From NCBI GenBank assembly GCA_051252075.1, contig JBPOFU010000006.1:3668-67667 (forward strand): 64,000 nucleotides of DNA. Direction: 5' to 3'. The notes below the pieces were generated by a model that was not told the DNA's origin, did not search any database, and worked only from the letters and a program-made list of their open reading frames with translations. The DNA is from Oceanococcus sp051252075. GTDB taxonomy: Bacteria > Pseudomonadota > Gammaproteobacteria > Nevskiales > Oceanococcaceae. Every line of letters begins with the position of its first letter. Position 1 is the stretch's first letter. The position numbers and the translations under genes are program-made. Shown here in pieces: positions 7,174-16,282 of the stretch.

Positions 7174-8760
7174 ATGATCCACGTCGGCAATGCGCCGGCT
7201 ACTCCTCTACTGCAGGCGCATGCCCGACGCTGGCAGGCACTGAATCTTGGTTCAGTCATCAATACAGATCCGTCTGCGCGAGCAGCTATGGCCGTTTCTG
7301 CTGGGCCGCTGACCTTGGACTATTCCAGGCAGCGCATGGATCAAGACCTGTTGCGTGATCTGATTGCACTGGCAACACAATGCCAGCTGCCCGAGGCGAT
7401 GCGGGCCATGTGTGCTGGCGAACAGCTGAACCGCAGTGAAGGTCGCGGTGTATTGCATGTCGCCTTGCGCTCAACGTTGTGCCCGAAAGCGGAGGTGGAT
7501 GCCGCGGTGGCCGCGGAGCAAGAGCGCATGCGCCGGTTCGTAGACGATGTGCGTAGCGGAAAGATCCGCAACGCCCGGGGGCAGACTTATACCGATGTGA
7601 TCAATGTCGGCATCGGAGGCTCCGATTTGGGGCCACGCTTGGTGGTGCGGGCATTGGCTGGTTTGAATACGGCTGAAGCGGATTTAAACGCCCATTTTTT
7701 CGGCAATCCAGACTCAGCGGATATTGCTGCGAAGGTCGCAGGATTGGACCCAGCGCGCTGTCTTTGTGTGGTGGTGTCGAAGTCTTTTACGACCGCCGAA
7801 ACGCGAGTGGTTGCCGATAAATTGCGCCGCTGGATGAGTGATGCTGGTGTCGCCGCTGAACAGCAATTTGTCGCGGTTACCTCAGCTGCAGAGGAGGCGC
7901 AGCGCTGGGGCATACCGGCAGAGCGTCAATTTGCCATGTGGTCTTGGGTGGGCGGGCGCTTTTCCTTGTGGTCGGCAGTCGGTTTGAGTATTGCACTGGC
8001 CGTGGGCTGGAAACAATTTTCTGATGTGCTGCACGGTGCGGCCGATATTGACGCCCACTTTCTAGAGGCTCCCCTGGACCAAAATCTTCCTTTGATTTGG
8101 GCGCTGAGCGGCATTTGGAATCGCAATTTCCTCGAGTACAACAGCCAGGTTACGGCGGTTTACAGTGAGCGACTTCGCGATTTGCCGGATTGGTTGCAGC
8201 AGCTGGACATGGAAAGCAATGGCAAGTCTGCGGGGCGTGATGGACAAGCTTTAATGCACGACACCGCGCCGATACAGTGGGGAGGCGTTGGTACCACAGT
8301 TCAGCACGCATTCTTCCAGATGCTGCATCAAGGCCCGGAGGCGCATCCGGTTGATTTTGTGCTGCCTTTGCAAGTTTTCGGTGCGGAAGCAGCGATGCAG
8401 GCGCAATTGATAGGTAATGGTTTGGCGCAATCCGCTGCCTTAAGTCATGGGCGCAACGCGGCTGCAGAAGGCTATACAGGCGCTGACGCGGCTTGGCGGG
8501 ATTGTCCCGGCAATCGCCCATCCAGTTTGATTTGGCTGCAACGCTTGGATGCGTATGGTTTGGGCGCGCTGTTGGCGGCCTACGAGCACCGTTGCTTTGT
8601 GCAGGGGTGGTTGTGGGGGCTGAACAGTTTTGATCAATTTGGTGTTGAATTGGGCAAAGCGCTGGCACAAGGTATCGAGGCCGGTTTAGCGGGTGACGAT
8701 AGCGCTTGGCCAGATGCTTTGTTGGCCAAGCAGGTTGAGCGCTTAAAGTCGCTGCAATAA
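7174..8760 (+). CDS. pgi: Glucose-6-phosphate isomerase
   Basis: A 528-residue phosphoglucose isomerase interconverting glucose-6-phosphate and fructose-6-phosphate. It shows NVGIGGSDLGPRLV, the phosphate-binding SKSFTTAETR, the PROSITE-type GGRFSLWSAVGLSIAL, the catalytic-region DMESNGKS and the C-terminal region with SFDQFGVELGK. It starts 23 nt after panD. It ends 4 nt from the convergent queG stop, with no terminator between them. Pgi adjacent to panD is an arrangement I associate with Xanthomonadales-like genomes. Confidence 0.97.
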   Translation: MIHVGNAPATPLLQAHARRWQALNLGSVINTDPSARAAMAVSAGPLTLDYSRQRMDQDLLRDLIALATQCQLPEAMRAMCAGEQLNRSEGRGVLHVALRSTLCPKAEVDAAVAAEQERMRRFVDDVRSGKIRNARGQTYTDVINVGIGGSDLGPRLVVRALAGLNTAEADLNAHFFGNPDSADIAAKVAGLDPARCLCVVVSKSFTTAETRVVADKLRRWMSDAGVAAEQQFVAVTSAAEEAQRWGIPAERQFAMWSWVGGRFSLWSAVGLSIALAVGWKQFSDVLHGAADIDAHFLEAPLDQNLPLIWALSGIWNRNFLEYNSQVTAVYSERLRDLPDWLQQLDMESNGKSAGRDGQALMHDTAPIQWGGVGTTVQHAFFQMLHQGPEAHPVDFVLPLQVFGAEAAMQAQLIGNGLAQSAALSHGRNAAAEGYTGADAAWRDCPGNRPSSLIWLQRLDAYGLGALLAAYEHRCFVQGWLWGLNSFDQFGVELGKALAQGIEAGLAGDDSAWPDALLAKQVERLKSLQ

Positions 8761-8764
8761 GGTT

Positions 8765-9838
8765 TTATTGCTCCGCTTGGCGTGCGGTTAATTCATTTAG
8801 CGCCCATTCCACATGCTCGCGTACCAATTCGGAGTCGTCTGATTGCCTGGATTGCAATGCGTGTAGGGCGTCTGTAGTGGCCGGGCCGTTGCCCAGCGCA
8901 ACCGCGATATTGCGTAGCCAACCGATATAACCACTGCGTCGGAGTGCCATGCCTTCGGTGCGGCTGAGAAATTCCGCTTCAGTCCAAGCAAACAACTCGT
9001 GCAAAGCTTGATCGTCCAGCGCGTGACGCACCGCAAAGTCGGGGTCTTTGCTGGCTTTGGCGTCGCGATTCCAAGGACAAACCAATTGGCAATCATCACA
9101 GCCAAAGATGCGGTTGCCGATGGGCTTGCGCATTTCAATCGGGATGCTGCTTTTCAACTCGATAGTGAGATAGGAAATGCAGCGTCTGGCATCCAGTTCG
9201 CCGTCTAGCGAGATTGCTCCAGTAGGGCAGGCGCGAATGCAAGCTTGGCAAGCACCACAGCCATTGCTGACCGGGGCTTGCTCGCTGGCTGGCAGTGCTA
9301 GGTCAGTAAACAGTTCGCCTAAGAAGAAATAGGAGCCTTGTTGTTTGTCGATCAATAGCGTGTGCTTGCCCATCCAGCCCAAGCTGGCGTCGCGCGCCAA
9401 GGCCTTTTCAAAAATGGGCGCGCTGTCGGCAAAGGCACGAAAGCCGAAGGGGCCAATCTGTTCTTGCAGTTGGCGCGCTAAGCGACGCAAGCGACTGCGT
9501 ACCGTTTTGTGGTAATCGCGGCCCAAGGCGTAGCGGCTAATATAGGCCTTGTCTGCTTGCTTCAGCACCTCTTTCGCCGGTGCCGCTTGTGGCCAGTACG
9601 GCATGGTGACACTGATAACGCTGAGGGTGTCGGGCACCAATTGTTGCGGGTCTTCGCGTAAGGCTTGATTGCGCGCGAGATAGTCCATGTCACCGTGCAT
9701 GCCACGGTCTAGCCAGCGCTGAGTGAGTTCGGCATCCTGGCCGAGCTGCGCACGGCTAACCGATAAAGCGCTGAAGCCCAGATCGCGGCTCCAGTTACGC
9801 AGCTGTTCAAGCATTTGTGGTGGGCTTGGCTGACTCAT
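8765..9838 (-). CDS. queG: Epoxyqueuosine reductase
   Basis: A 357-residue cobalamin- and Fe-S-dependent enzyme that reduces epoxyqueuosine to queuosine in tRNA, the final step of queuosine synthesis. Two ferredoxin-type cluster motifs are visible: CGACQACIRACPTGAI and CDDCQLVCPWNRDA. The C-terminus has HEAT-like repeats. I start it at the ATG whose complement is 9836-9838 (MSQPSPPQML). A 14-residue longer frame would run into the start region of the divergent nnr gene. The pair queG/nnr diverges over only 34 nt, so their promoters must overlap coding sequence or each other. Confidence 0.95.
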   Translation of the reverse strand: MSQPSPPQMLEQLRNWSRDLGFSALSVSRAQLGQDAELTQRWLDRGMHGDMDYLARNQALREDPQQLVPDTLSVISVTMPYWPQAAPAKEVLKQADKAYISRYALGRDYHKTVRSRLRRLARQLQEQIGPFGFRAFADSAPIFEKALARDASLGWMGKHTLLIDKQQGSYFFLGELFTDLALPASEQAPVSNGCGACQACIRACPTGAISLDGELDARRCISYLTIELKSSIPIEMRKPIGNRIFGCDDCQLVCPWNRDAKASKDPDFAVRHALDDQALHELFAWTEAEFLSRTEGMALRRSGYIGWLRNIAVALGNGPATTDALHALQSRQSDDSELVREHVEWALNELTARQAEQ

Positions 9839-9872
9839 GATGTGCTGGTGTTTTCCCTGCGATAATGGGCAG

Positions 9873-11363
9873 ATGGACAAAGATATAGCGCTCTATAGCG
9901 CGCAGCAGAGCCGTGATCTGGATGCGCGTGCCATTGGGGATTTTGCCATCCCCGGCTATGAATTGATGCAACGGGCAGCAAATGCCTCGTGGCATTGCCT
10001 GCGTGCGCATTGGCCGGAAGCCAAAGTCATAGGCTTTCTAGTGGGGCCTGGCAACAATGGCGGTGATGCGTTGGAGTTGGCGCGCATCGCTAGTGCGCAG
10101 GGTATCGCCATACAAGTCTTTTTGTTAGCGCAGTCGGCGGAATTCAAAGCTGAAGCCCTGCAAGCGTGGAACGCATTTGTACAGGACGCATTGCCGCGGT
10201 GTGAGGCCGATCAATTCGATCCCAAAATGTGCGATGTGTGGGTGGACGGGCTGTTTGGTAGCGGCTTATCGCGTGCGCTGCAGGGGCGGGCAGCGCAATG
10301 GATCGCTGCGATTAATCAGGCGCCAGTGCCGGTGCTGGCTTTGGACCTGCCTTCGGGCATACACGCGGACAGTGGTGCGGTGTTGGGTGATGCGGTGCAG
10401 GCGGACGTGTGTATTAGTTTTATCGCACGCAAGCAGGGCTTGTTCACTGGTGCGGCCTTGGATTTCGTTGGGCACCGTGTTTTTGACGACTTGCAGCTGC
10501 CTGCGCAGGTGTTCGATGGCTATGTCCCGACTGCAAGCTTGATGGCGAACGTTTCGGTCGCAGCCGGTTTGCCTCAGCGTCAGAGAAATGCGCATAAAGG
10601 CAGTCACGGCCATGTGCTATTGATTGGAGGTGCTCCGGGCTATAGCGGCGCGATTCGATTGGCCGCAGGAGCGGCCCTGCGCGGCGGCGCAGGCTTGGTG
10701 AGCGTGCTGACCCACCCAGATAGTAGCCATGTGGTCAGTCTGGGCTTGCCAGACGCCATGGTGCATGGCGCGAACACGCTGCAGGAAAAAGCAGCTGAGG
10801 TATGGGAAAGAGCGGATATCTTGGTGATCGGGCCAGGTTTGGGGCAAGCCGCTTGGGGGCGTTATTGGTTCCAGCAAGCGGTCAGTTTTTCCGGCGCAAA
10901 GGTGATTGATGCTGATGCACTGAATTTATGGGCGCTGGAACAACAGAAGTTGGAGCAAGCCATTGTAACGCCGCATCCTGGTGAGGCAGGGCGCTTGTTG
11001 GCTAAGAGCAGCCAAGCGGTACAAAATGATCGATACGGAGCGGTGCGCGAGCTGGCAGCGCGCTTGGACTGTGTTGCGGTGCTCAAAGGTGCAGGGAGCT
11101 TGATCGCCGACCCGCAGGGCGCTTGCCGCGTGTGTCCGGCCGGCAACCCTGGCATGGCCGTGGCTGGAATGGGGGATGTTCTAGCGGGCCTTATGGGAGC
11201 CCTGCTGGCGCAGGCTGGGGAGGGCGCAGATTTGCTTGCGCTTGCCAGCGTAGCTGTGTTGGCGCATGCGCAGGCCGGTGACCAATTGGCGAGTCAGCAA
11301 GGCCAGCGTGGTTTGTTGGCCAGCGATCTGATCGCGTATTTGCCACAGGTTCTGAACGCGTGA
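9873..11363 (+). CDS. nnr: Bifunctional NAD(P)HX epimerase / ADP-dependent NAD(P)HX dehydratase
   Basis: A 496-residue fusion that repairs hydrated NAD(P)H. The N-terminal YjeF_N epimerase domain (about 1-210) has VGPGNNGGDALELAR and LDLPSGIHAD. The C-terminal ribokinase-like dehydratase domain (about 225-490) has KGSHGHVLLIGGAPGYSGA, TPHPGEAGRLL and NPGMAVAGMGDVLAG. ATG 9873 (MDKDIALYSAQQSRDLD) is chosen because family similarity begins there; a longer reading from 9837 overlaps queG. The stop overlaps the GTG of tsaE, the same neighbour as in many gammaproteobacteria. Confidence 0.95.
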   Translation: MDKDIALYSAQQSRDLDARAIGDFAIPGYELMQRAANASWHCLRAHWPEAKVIGFLVGPGNNGGDALELARIASAQGIAIQVFLLAQSAEFKAEALQAWNAFVQDALPRCEADQFDPKMCDVWVDGLFGSGLSRALQGRAAQWIAAINQAPVPVLALDLPSGIHADSGAVLGDAVQADVCISFIARKQGLFTGAALDFVGHRVFDDLQLPAQVFDGYVPTASLMANVSVAAGLPQRQRNAHKGSHGHVLLIGGAPGYSGAIRLAAGAALRGGAGLVSVLTHPDSSHVVSLGLPDAMVHGANTLQEKAAEVWERADILVIGPGLGQAAWGRYWFQQAVSFSGAKVIDADALNLWALEQQKLEQAIVTPHPGEAGRLLAKSSQAVQNDRYGAVRELAARLDCVAVLKGAGSLIADPQGACRVCPAGNPGMAVAGMGDVLAGLMGALLAQAGEGADLLALASVAVLAHAQAGDQLASQQGQRGLLASDLIAYLPQVLNA

Positions 11364-11836
11364 TCCGGTATCAATGGGAACTGGCGGATGAGCTCGCTAC
11401 GAATAGCTGGGCGGCGGCGTTGGCCGGGGTTTTGCCGCAGGAATTTTTCTACATCTCCCTGTGTGGCGGGCTTGGTGCAGGAAAAACGCATACCGTACGG
11501 GCGGTGTTGCGCGCTTTAGGTGAACAAGGTCCAGTGCGTAGCCCCACTTACACCTTGCTCGAAGAATACGGTTTGGCCAATCGAAAAATTGTACATCTGG
11601 ATCTTTATCGCTTGGCAGAAGCCAGTGAATTGGAATATCTGGGTTTGCGCGACATGCTTGGGGAAAAGCTGCAAATGTTCATAGAGTGGGCGGACAAGGC
11701 GGCTGGCGAGCTACCTCCGCCTGATGTAAAAATAACTTTATCAATCAATGCCTTGGGTGGGCGTTCTGCGGTTGTGGAAGGTTTAAGTCCAGCGGGCTGT
11801 GAATGTGTAGCGGCGTGGGTCCAAAATTCACCTTGA
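11360..11836 (+). CDS. tsaE: tRNA threonylcarbamoyladenosine synthesis ATPase TsaE
   Basis: A 158-residue P-loop ATPase that works with TsaB, TsaC and TsaD to form t6A at position 37 of ANN-decoding tRNAs. The Walker A motif is GGLGAGKTHTVRAV, followed by SPTYTLLEEY and HLDLYRL, and a Trp-containing IEWADKA that matches the family's E-W-x-E/D motif. It starts at GTG 11360, overlapping the nnr stop (GTGA). tsaB, tsaC and tsaD are not in the window. Confidence 0.95.
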   Translation: MIRYQWELADELATNSWAAALAGVLPQEFFYISLCGGLGAGKTHTVRAVLRALGEQGPVRSPTYTLLEEYGLANRKIVHLDLYRLAEASELEYLGLRDMLGEKLQMFIEWADKAAGELPPPDVKITLSINALGGRSAVVEGLSPAGCECVAAWVQNSP

Positions 11837-12021
11837 AAAGTACGGTGTTGCGGGACGGTTCTAAGGGTCAACATAAGAAGTAGGCCTTAGCTCACTAATA
11901 ATAAAAGAGAAAATCTTGATTTATTTTCTTAACCCAGTTACTTTAATCGTGGGTTTCACCCTGCGGCATGCGTTGGGGTGGGGGAATATGATCATGGCGC
12001 GAGGCAGCTTGCGCGAGGTGT

Positions 12022-13155
12022 ATGCACATGCGTATGTGGATCAAGCTTTGGCTTGTCGCATTGTGTTTGCCGTCTATGGCGGCAAATGCCGTTTCTATTG
12101 GTGACGTCCGAATTTGGGACGAGCCTGGCCAGACTCGTGTCGTTCTGGATCTGACTGATGCTGTTAAGCACAGCAGCTTCGCTCTGGATAAACCGAACCG
12201 CGCGGTTATTGATATTCGCGGTGTCTACCAGCTCCCAAAATCCAATCCAAGCAATGCCGGTGTTATACAGGCGGTGCGCTTTGGCCAGCGTGATAATGGT
12301 TTGCGTTTGGTCTTAGACCTCAATCAATCCGCCGAACCACGCAGCTATTTATTGGCGCCTTCGGGTGATTTTGGCTATCGCTTAGTCGTGGAGCTACCGC
12401 ACGGGAAAAGAGCGAGTCCGGCGGTCGTGTCGTTGGCGAAAAAAGACATCGTTGTGGCGATAGATGCAGGACACGGCGGGGAAGACCCCGGCGCGACGGG
12501 CCCGCGCGGCGTACGTGAGAAAGACGTCGCCTTACAAATTGCCCAGCGGCTAAAGAAATTAATTGATGCCGAACCGGGGATGCGCGCCATCTTGACCCGC
12601 GAAGGTGATTACTTTATTGCTTTGCATAAGCGGCGAGAGATCGCGCAACGTCATCGCGCGGATTTGTTTGTTTCCATACATGCCGATGCTTTCCGCGATC
12701 GCAGTGTGCATGGTTCATCGGTGTACATTTTGTCGCCGCGCGGAGCCAGTTCCGAACATGCGCGTATGTTGGCCAATCGAGAAAACGCAGCTGACTTGGT
12801 TGGCGGTGTAGAAATCCAAGATAAAGATGAAATGCTGGCTTCCGTGTTACTGGATATTTCACAAAGTGCGGCGATAGAGGCAAGCCTAGATTTAGGCCAT
12901 CGCATGCTGCAGCAACTCGGCGATCTTGGGAAATTGCATAAGAAATCCGTGCAACGTGCGGGCTTTGCCGTGCTCAAAGCGCCCGATGTTCCATCAATCT
13001 TGGTGGAAACCGCGTTTATTTCCAATCGCAACGAAGAAACGCGCTTAAAAGACCCCAAGCAGCAGGAAAAGCTCGCACGTGGTTTGCGCAATGGCATACT
13101 GAGCTACTTTGAAACCTATCGGCCGCAAAAGGTAGTTGCCAGCGCCGCTCGATAA
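12022..13155 (+). CDS. N-acetylmuramoyl-L-alanine amidase (AmiB/AmiC type)
   Basis: A 377-residue periplasmic cell-wall amidase that splits daughter cells by cutting the muramoyl-alanine bond. An N-terminal signal peptide (WIKLWLVALCLPSMAANA) is followed by an AMIN domain (about 25-130) for septal targeting, then a zinc-dependent Amidase_3 domain (about 145-365). Zinc ligands are visible in VAIDAGHGGEDPG, the glutamate in VREKDVALQ and the histidine in FVSIHADAF. The catalytic glutamate is in LVETAFISN. No LysM repeats follow. Three in-frame ATGs (12022, 12028, 12034) are possible starts; GAGG lies at 12015-12018. The 185-nt gap before it contains no gene I can support. It lies between tsaE and mutL as in E. 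coli amiB. Confidence 0.93.
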   Translation: MHMRMWIKLWLVALCLPSMAANAVSIGDVRIWDEPGQTRVVLDLTDAVKHSSFALDKPNRAVIDIRGVYQLPKSNPSNAGVIQAVRFGQRDNGLRLVLDLNQSAEPRSYLLAPSGDFGYRLVVELPHGKRASPAVVSLAKKDIVVAIDAGHGGEDPGATGPRGVREKDVALQIAQRLKKLIDAEPGMRAILTREGDYFIALHKRREIAQRHRADLFVSIHADAFRDRSVHGSSVYILSPRGASSEHARMLANRENAADLVGGVEIQDKDEMLASVLLDISQSAAIEASLDLGHRMLQQLGDLGKLHKKSVQRAGFAVLKAPDVPSILVETAFISNRNEETRLKDPKQQEKLARGLRNGILSYFETYRPQKVVASAAR

Positions 13156-13179
13156 ACATCCCAATGGGGTTTTGTACCG

Positions 13180-14991
13180 GTGACAATTCGCGCGCTTCCC
13201 TCTCATCTGGTGAACCAGATTGCCGCCGGAGAGGTGGTTGAAAGACCCGCTTCGGTACTCAAAGAATTACTGGAAAATGCCATAGATGCGGGGAGCACTC
13301 GCATACAGATTAATCTGCAGGCAGGCGGTATGCAGCGGGTTGAAGTTATTGATGATGGCTGCGGCATCCCCGTCGATGAATTGCCGCTGGCCTTAACTCG
13401 GCATGCCACCTCCAAAATCAGCGCCTTGGATGACTTAGAAGCGCTTACCAGTTTGGGTTTTCGCGGCGAAGCTCTACCGAGTATCGCCGCGGTCTCCAAT
13501 GTGCAATTGGCTTCGCGCACCGCGCAAGATGAACACGGTTGGTTGTTGGATTTACGGCCAGGGGAAGGTTTGCCAAAAGCGCGCCCTGAACCGATGCCCG
13601 TGGGTACTCGAGTGACGGTGGATGAGTTGTTTCATCAAATTCCGGCGCGGCGAAAATTTCTGCGCACAGAGCGCACAGAATTCTCTCATTTGGATACTTT
13701 GGCGCGGCGCCTAGCATTGAGCGTGCCCGATCGCGATATTCGTTTATCGCACAATGGTAAAGCCATTTGGCATGCGCCAGCGGCCGATGATGTCGTAACG
13801 CAAGAGGCGCGTATTGCCCGTTTACTAGGACAAGATTTCATAGACAACTCCATGCGCTTGGACTATGAAGCGCAAGGTATTCAAATTTGTGGATGGTTGG
13901 CGCAACCGGCGTTTTCTCGCGCTCAGGGCGATATTCAACACAGTTTTATCAATGGTCGCTATATCAGAGATCGCTTGTTGATTAGCGCGATGAAGGCGGC
14001 TTATGCCGATGTGCTGCATTACAGTCGCCACCCGGCCTATTTGATTTATTTGCAAATGGATCCGCGCACCGTGGATGTGAATGTTCATCCCACCAAGCAG
14101 GAAGTGCGCTTTCGTGAGTCGCGGCAGGTCTTCGACTTCTTGCGCCGCAGTGTGCAGCAAGCCATCGCTCAGCCACTCACGGGGGAGGCAGGAGACGCTA
14201 GGGGTACAGCGGCACCATTGTCTGCGCATGCCGAGCCGAGCTATGCGCCTCGTGCGTCCGGCGCTAGCCACTTCGCCGTGCATGACAGTGGTGTGCGCCT
14301 AGAAGCTGATAGTGCGCGTGCTTTATACAGTTCTGGCCCGTCGCAAGCAGAAGTCCAGCCACAGCAGCTGTCCATGGATGAATCGGGGGTGGCGAAGGCG
14401 CCGCCCTTGGGATTTGCTATGGCTCAGATTCATGGGGTTTATATCCTCAGCCAAACCGTCAAAGGTGCGGTTTTGGTTGATATGCATGCGGCGCATGAGC
14501 GCATCGTGTTGGAGGACCTGAAAAAGCGCTTGCATGGCCAGCAGATGCCTAGTCAACCACTGCTGGTGCCTCAAGTGCTGGAGCTGGCCGCCACTGAAGC
14601 GGATCGCGCGGAAGAGGCCATGCCGTTGTTGGAAGGCATGGGCTTGGAACTGCGCCGATCGGGTGAGCGGTTGATTGAAATACGTGCAGTGCCGTCCTTG
14701 CTGGCCAATTTCGATCATGTCAGCTTGGTGCGAGATCTAATCAGCGATTTGGGCCATGCGGAGGCCCTGGATGTCCACCGTTTAGAATTTGCCATAGAGC
14801 GTGTGCTTGGCAATATGGCCTGTAAGTCGGGTTCGATAAAAGCGGGCCGTAACTTGGATCGCCTGGAAATGAATGCCTTGTTGCGCAAGATTGAATCCAC
14901 CCCGCGTTCAGGTCAATGCAATCATGGCCGACCTACTTGGATAGAGCTGAGTATGGATGCTTTGGATCGTTTGTTCCTGCGCGGCCGGTGA
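13180..14991 (+). CDS. mutL: DNA mismatch repair protein MutL with endonuclease motif
   Basis: A 603-residue MutL. The N-terminal GHKL ATPase has HLVNQIAAGEVVERPASVLK, the NAIDAG metal-binding motif, DDGCGI and TSLGFRGEALPSIA. The C-terminal domain carries DMHAAHERIVLE, matching the DxHA-x2-E-x4-E endonuclease motif of MutL proteins from MutH-less bacteria. It also has the companion ACKSGSIKAG and CNHGRP motifs. It is therefore probably a nicking MutL and not the E. coli type that activates MutH. The start is GTG 13180 (MTIRALPSHLVNQ). The stop overlaps the miaA GTG. Confidence 0.96.
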   Translation: MTIRALPSHLVNQIAAGEVVERPASVLKELLENAIDAGSTRIQINLQAGGMQRVEVIDDGCGIPVDELPLALTRHATSKISALDDLEALTSLGFRGEALPSIAAVSNVQLASRTAQDEHGWLLDLRPGEGLPKARPEPMPVGTRVTVDELFHQIPARRKFLRTERTEFSHLDTLARRLALSVPDRDIRLSHNGKAIWHAPAADDVVTQEARIARLLGQDFIDNSMRLDYEAQGIQICGWLAQPAFSRAQGDIQHSFINGRYIRDRLLISAMKAAYADVLHYSRHPAYLIYLQMDPRTVDVNVHPTKQEVRFRESRQVFDFLRRSVQQAIAQPLTGEAGDARGTAAPLSAHAEPSYAPRASGASHFAVHDSGVRLEADSARALYSSGPSQAEVQPQQLSMDESGVAKAPPLGFAMAQIHGVYILSQTVKGAVLVDMHAAHERIVLEDLKKRLHGQQMPSQPLLVPQVLELAATEADRAEEAMPLLEGMGLELRRSGERLIEIRAVPSLLANFDHVSLVRDLISDLGHAEALDVHRLEFAIERVLGNMACKSGSIKAGRNLDRLEMNALLRKIESTPRSGQCNHGRPTWIELSMDALDRLFLRGR

Positions 14992-15929
14992 CTAAGTCAT
15001 TGATTTGTGTGCTGGGGCCCACTGCAAGTGGAAAATCTGCATTGGCTCTTGGTTTGGCTCGGCATTGGCCGATCGAGATCATCACCATGGACTCAGCCCA
15101 GGTTTACCGCGACATGAACATCGGCACGGCCAAGCCCGATGCGCAGGAACAGTCCGTCTGCCCGCATCATTTACTGGATATTCGCGATCCTTCACAAGCG
15201 TATTCGGCGGCTGAATTTGCCCAGGATGCGGCGAGCCTTGCGGCGCAAATCAATGCCCGCGGCAACATTCCTGTCGTGGTGGGCGGCACGTTTTTATATT
15301 TGCGCGCGTTGTTAGAGGGCCTGCATGACATGCCCAGTGCAGATCCCGAATTGCGCCGGGAGCTAGAGCAGCAGGCGCAGCAATACGGTTGGGCGCATTT
15401 GCACGCGCAGCTTGCCGAGAAAGACCCACAGTCAGCTCAGAAAATCCATCCTAACGATGCGCAGCGTATACAGCGCGCCTTGGAGTTGGCGCTAACTCAC
15501 GGTAAGAACCGCAGTGAATACTGGCAGCAGGAGCGGCAAGGCTTGTGGGCTGGGCCGGTGCTGAAGTTGGCGCTGCTGCCGGTGGACCGCGAGGTGTTGC
15601 GTACGCGCATTGCACAGCGTTTTCAAGACATGATGGCTCAGGGCTTTCTTGATGAAGTTAAAGCTTTGCATCAGCGTGGAGATTTGCACGCAGACCTGCC
15701 CTCCATCCGTAGTGTGGGCTATCGCCAGCTCTGGCAGCATTTATCTGGGGAACTGAGTGAGCAAGATGCGGTCGAACGCGGCGTCATAGCAACCCGTCAA
15801 TACGCCAAAAGGCAAATGACGTGGTTGCGCCGTGAATCTTCCCTGAGTGTGCTGCAAGGGGAGTCCGCATCATGTTTGGATCAGGCTATTGAGCAGTGCC
15901 GAGTATTTCTCGCCGGCCGGTCCGCATGA
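14988..15929 (+). CDS. miaA: tRNA dimethylallyltransferase
   Basis: A 313-residue enzyme that transfers a dimethylallyl group to A37 of tRNAs reading UNN codons. The P-loop is LGPTASGKSALAL, then TMDSAQVYRDMNIGTAKP and SVGYRQLWQHL. GTG 14988 overlaps the mutL TGA (GTGA) and gives the normal family start (MTKSLICVLGPTASGKS). A longer frame from 14916 lies wholly inside mutL. It sits in the classic mutL-miaA-hfq-hflX order. Confidence 0.96.
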   Translation: MTKSLICVLGPTASGKSALALGLARHWPIEIITMDSAQVYRDMNIGTAKPDAQEQSVCPHHLLDIRDPSQAYSAAEFAQDAASLAAQINARGNIPVVVGGTFLYLRALLEGLHDMPSADPELRRELEQQAQQYGWAHLHAQLAEKDPQSAQKIHPNDAQRIQRALELALTHGKNRSEYWQQERQGLWAGPVLKLALLPVDREVLRTRIAQRFQDMMAQGFLDEVKALHQRGDLHADLPSIRSVGYRQLWQHLSGELSEQDAVERGVIATRQYAKRQMTWLRRESSLSVLQGESASCLDQAIEQCRVFLAGRSA

Positions 15930-16000
15930 TATTCTTCGCCGCCGCGTGATTCTGCGCGTCCATCCGTACTGTCCAATAAGAGGCAGGCAGGAGTATCAAA

Positions 16001-16276
16001 ATGTCCAAAGGGCAAACCTTACAAGAACCCTTTCTGAATCAACTGCGCAAAGAACGCATACCGGTCGCCATTTATTTGGTTAACGGCATCAAGCTGCAGG
16101 GTCAGATAGAATCTTTCGACCAATTTGTCGTGCTGTTGAAAAATGCAGTGAGCCAAATGGTTTACAAGCATGCAATCTCCACCATTGTTCCTTCCCGTGC
16201 CGTACGGATTGACGATGAAGAATATCCTGAAGCCGATGCAGACGTCGTGGCTGACGAGGCTGGCGTAGCCGAGTGA
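16001..16276 (+). CDS. hfq: RNA chaperone Hfq
   Basis: A 91-residue Sm-like protein that forms a hexameric ring and pairs small RNAs with mRNAs. Sm1 (about 9-40) includes NQLRKERIPVAIYLVNGIKL and GQIESFDQFVVLL. The Sm2 signature YKHAISTIVPSR contains the conserved K-H pair of the uridine pocket. The C-terminal tail is short and very acidic (DDEEYPEADADVV). A good SD (GCAGGAG) precedes the ATG. hflX starts 7 nt after the stop. Hfq implies sRNA regulation in this organism. Confidence 0.98.
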   Translation: MSKGQTLQEPFLNQLRKERIPVAIYLVNGIKLQGQIESFDQFVVLLKNAVSQMVYKHAISTIVPSRAVRIDDEEYPEADADVVADEAGVAE

Positions 16277-16282
16277 TTCTGA

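Noticed and set aside
11916..12104. 62-codon frame between tsaE and the amidase gene
   Set aside because: It overlaps the amidase signal-peptide region in another frame, has no good ribosome-binding site and no family resemblance.
14916..14987. N-terminal extension of miaA inside mutL
   Set aside because: The extension encodes the mutL tail in another frame; the GTG at 14988 gives the normal MiaA start.
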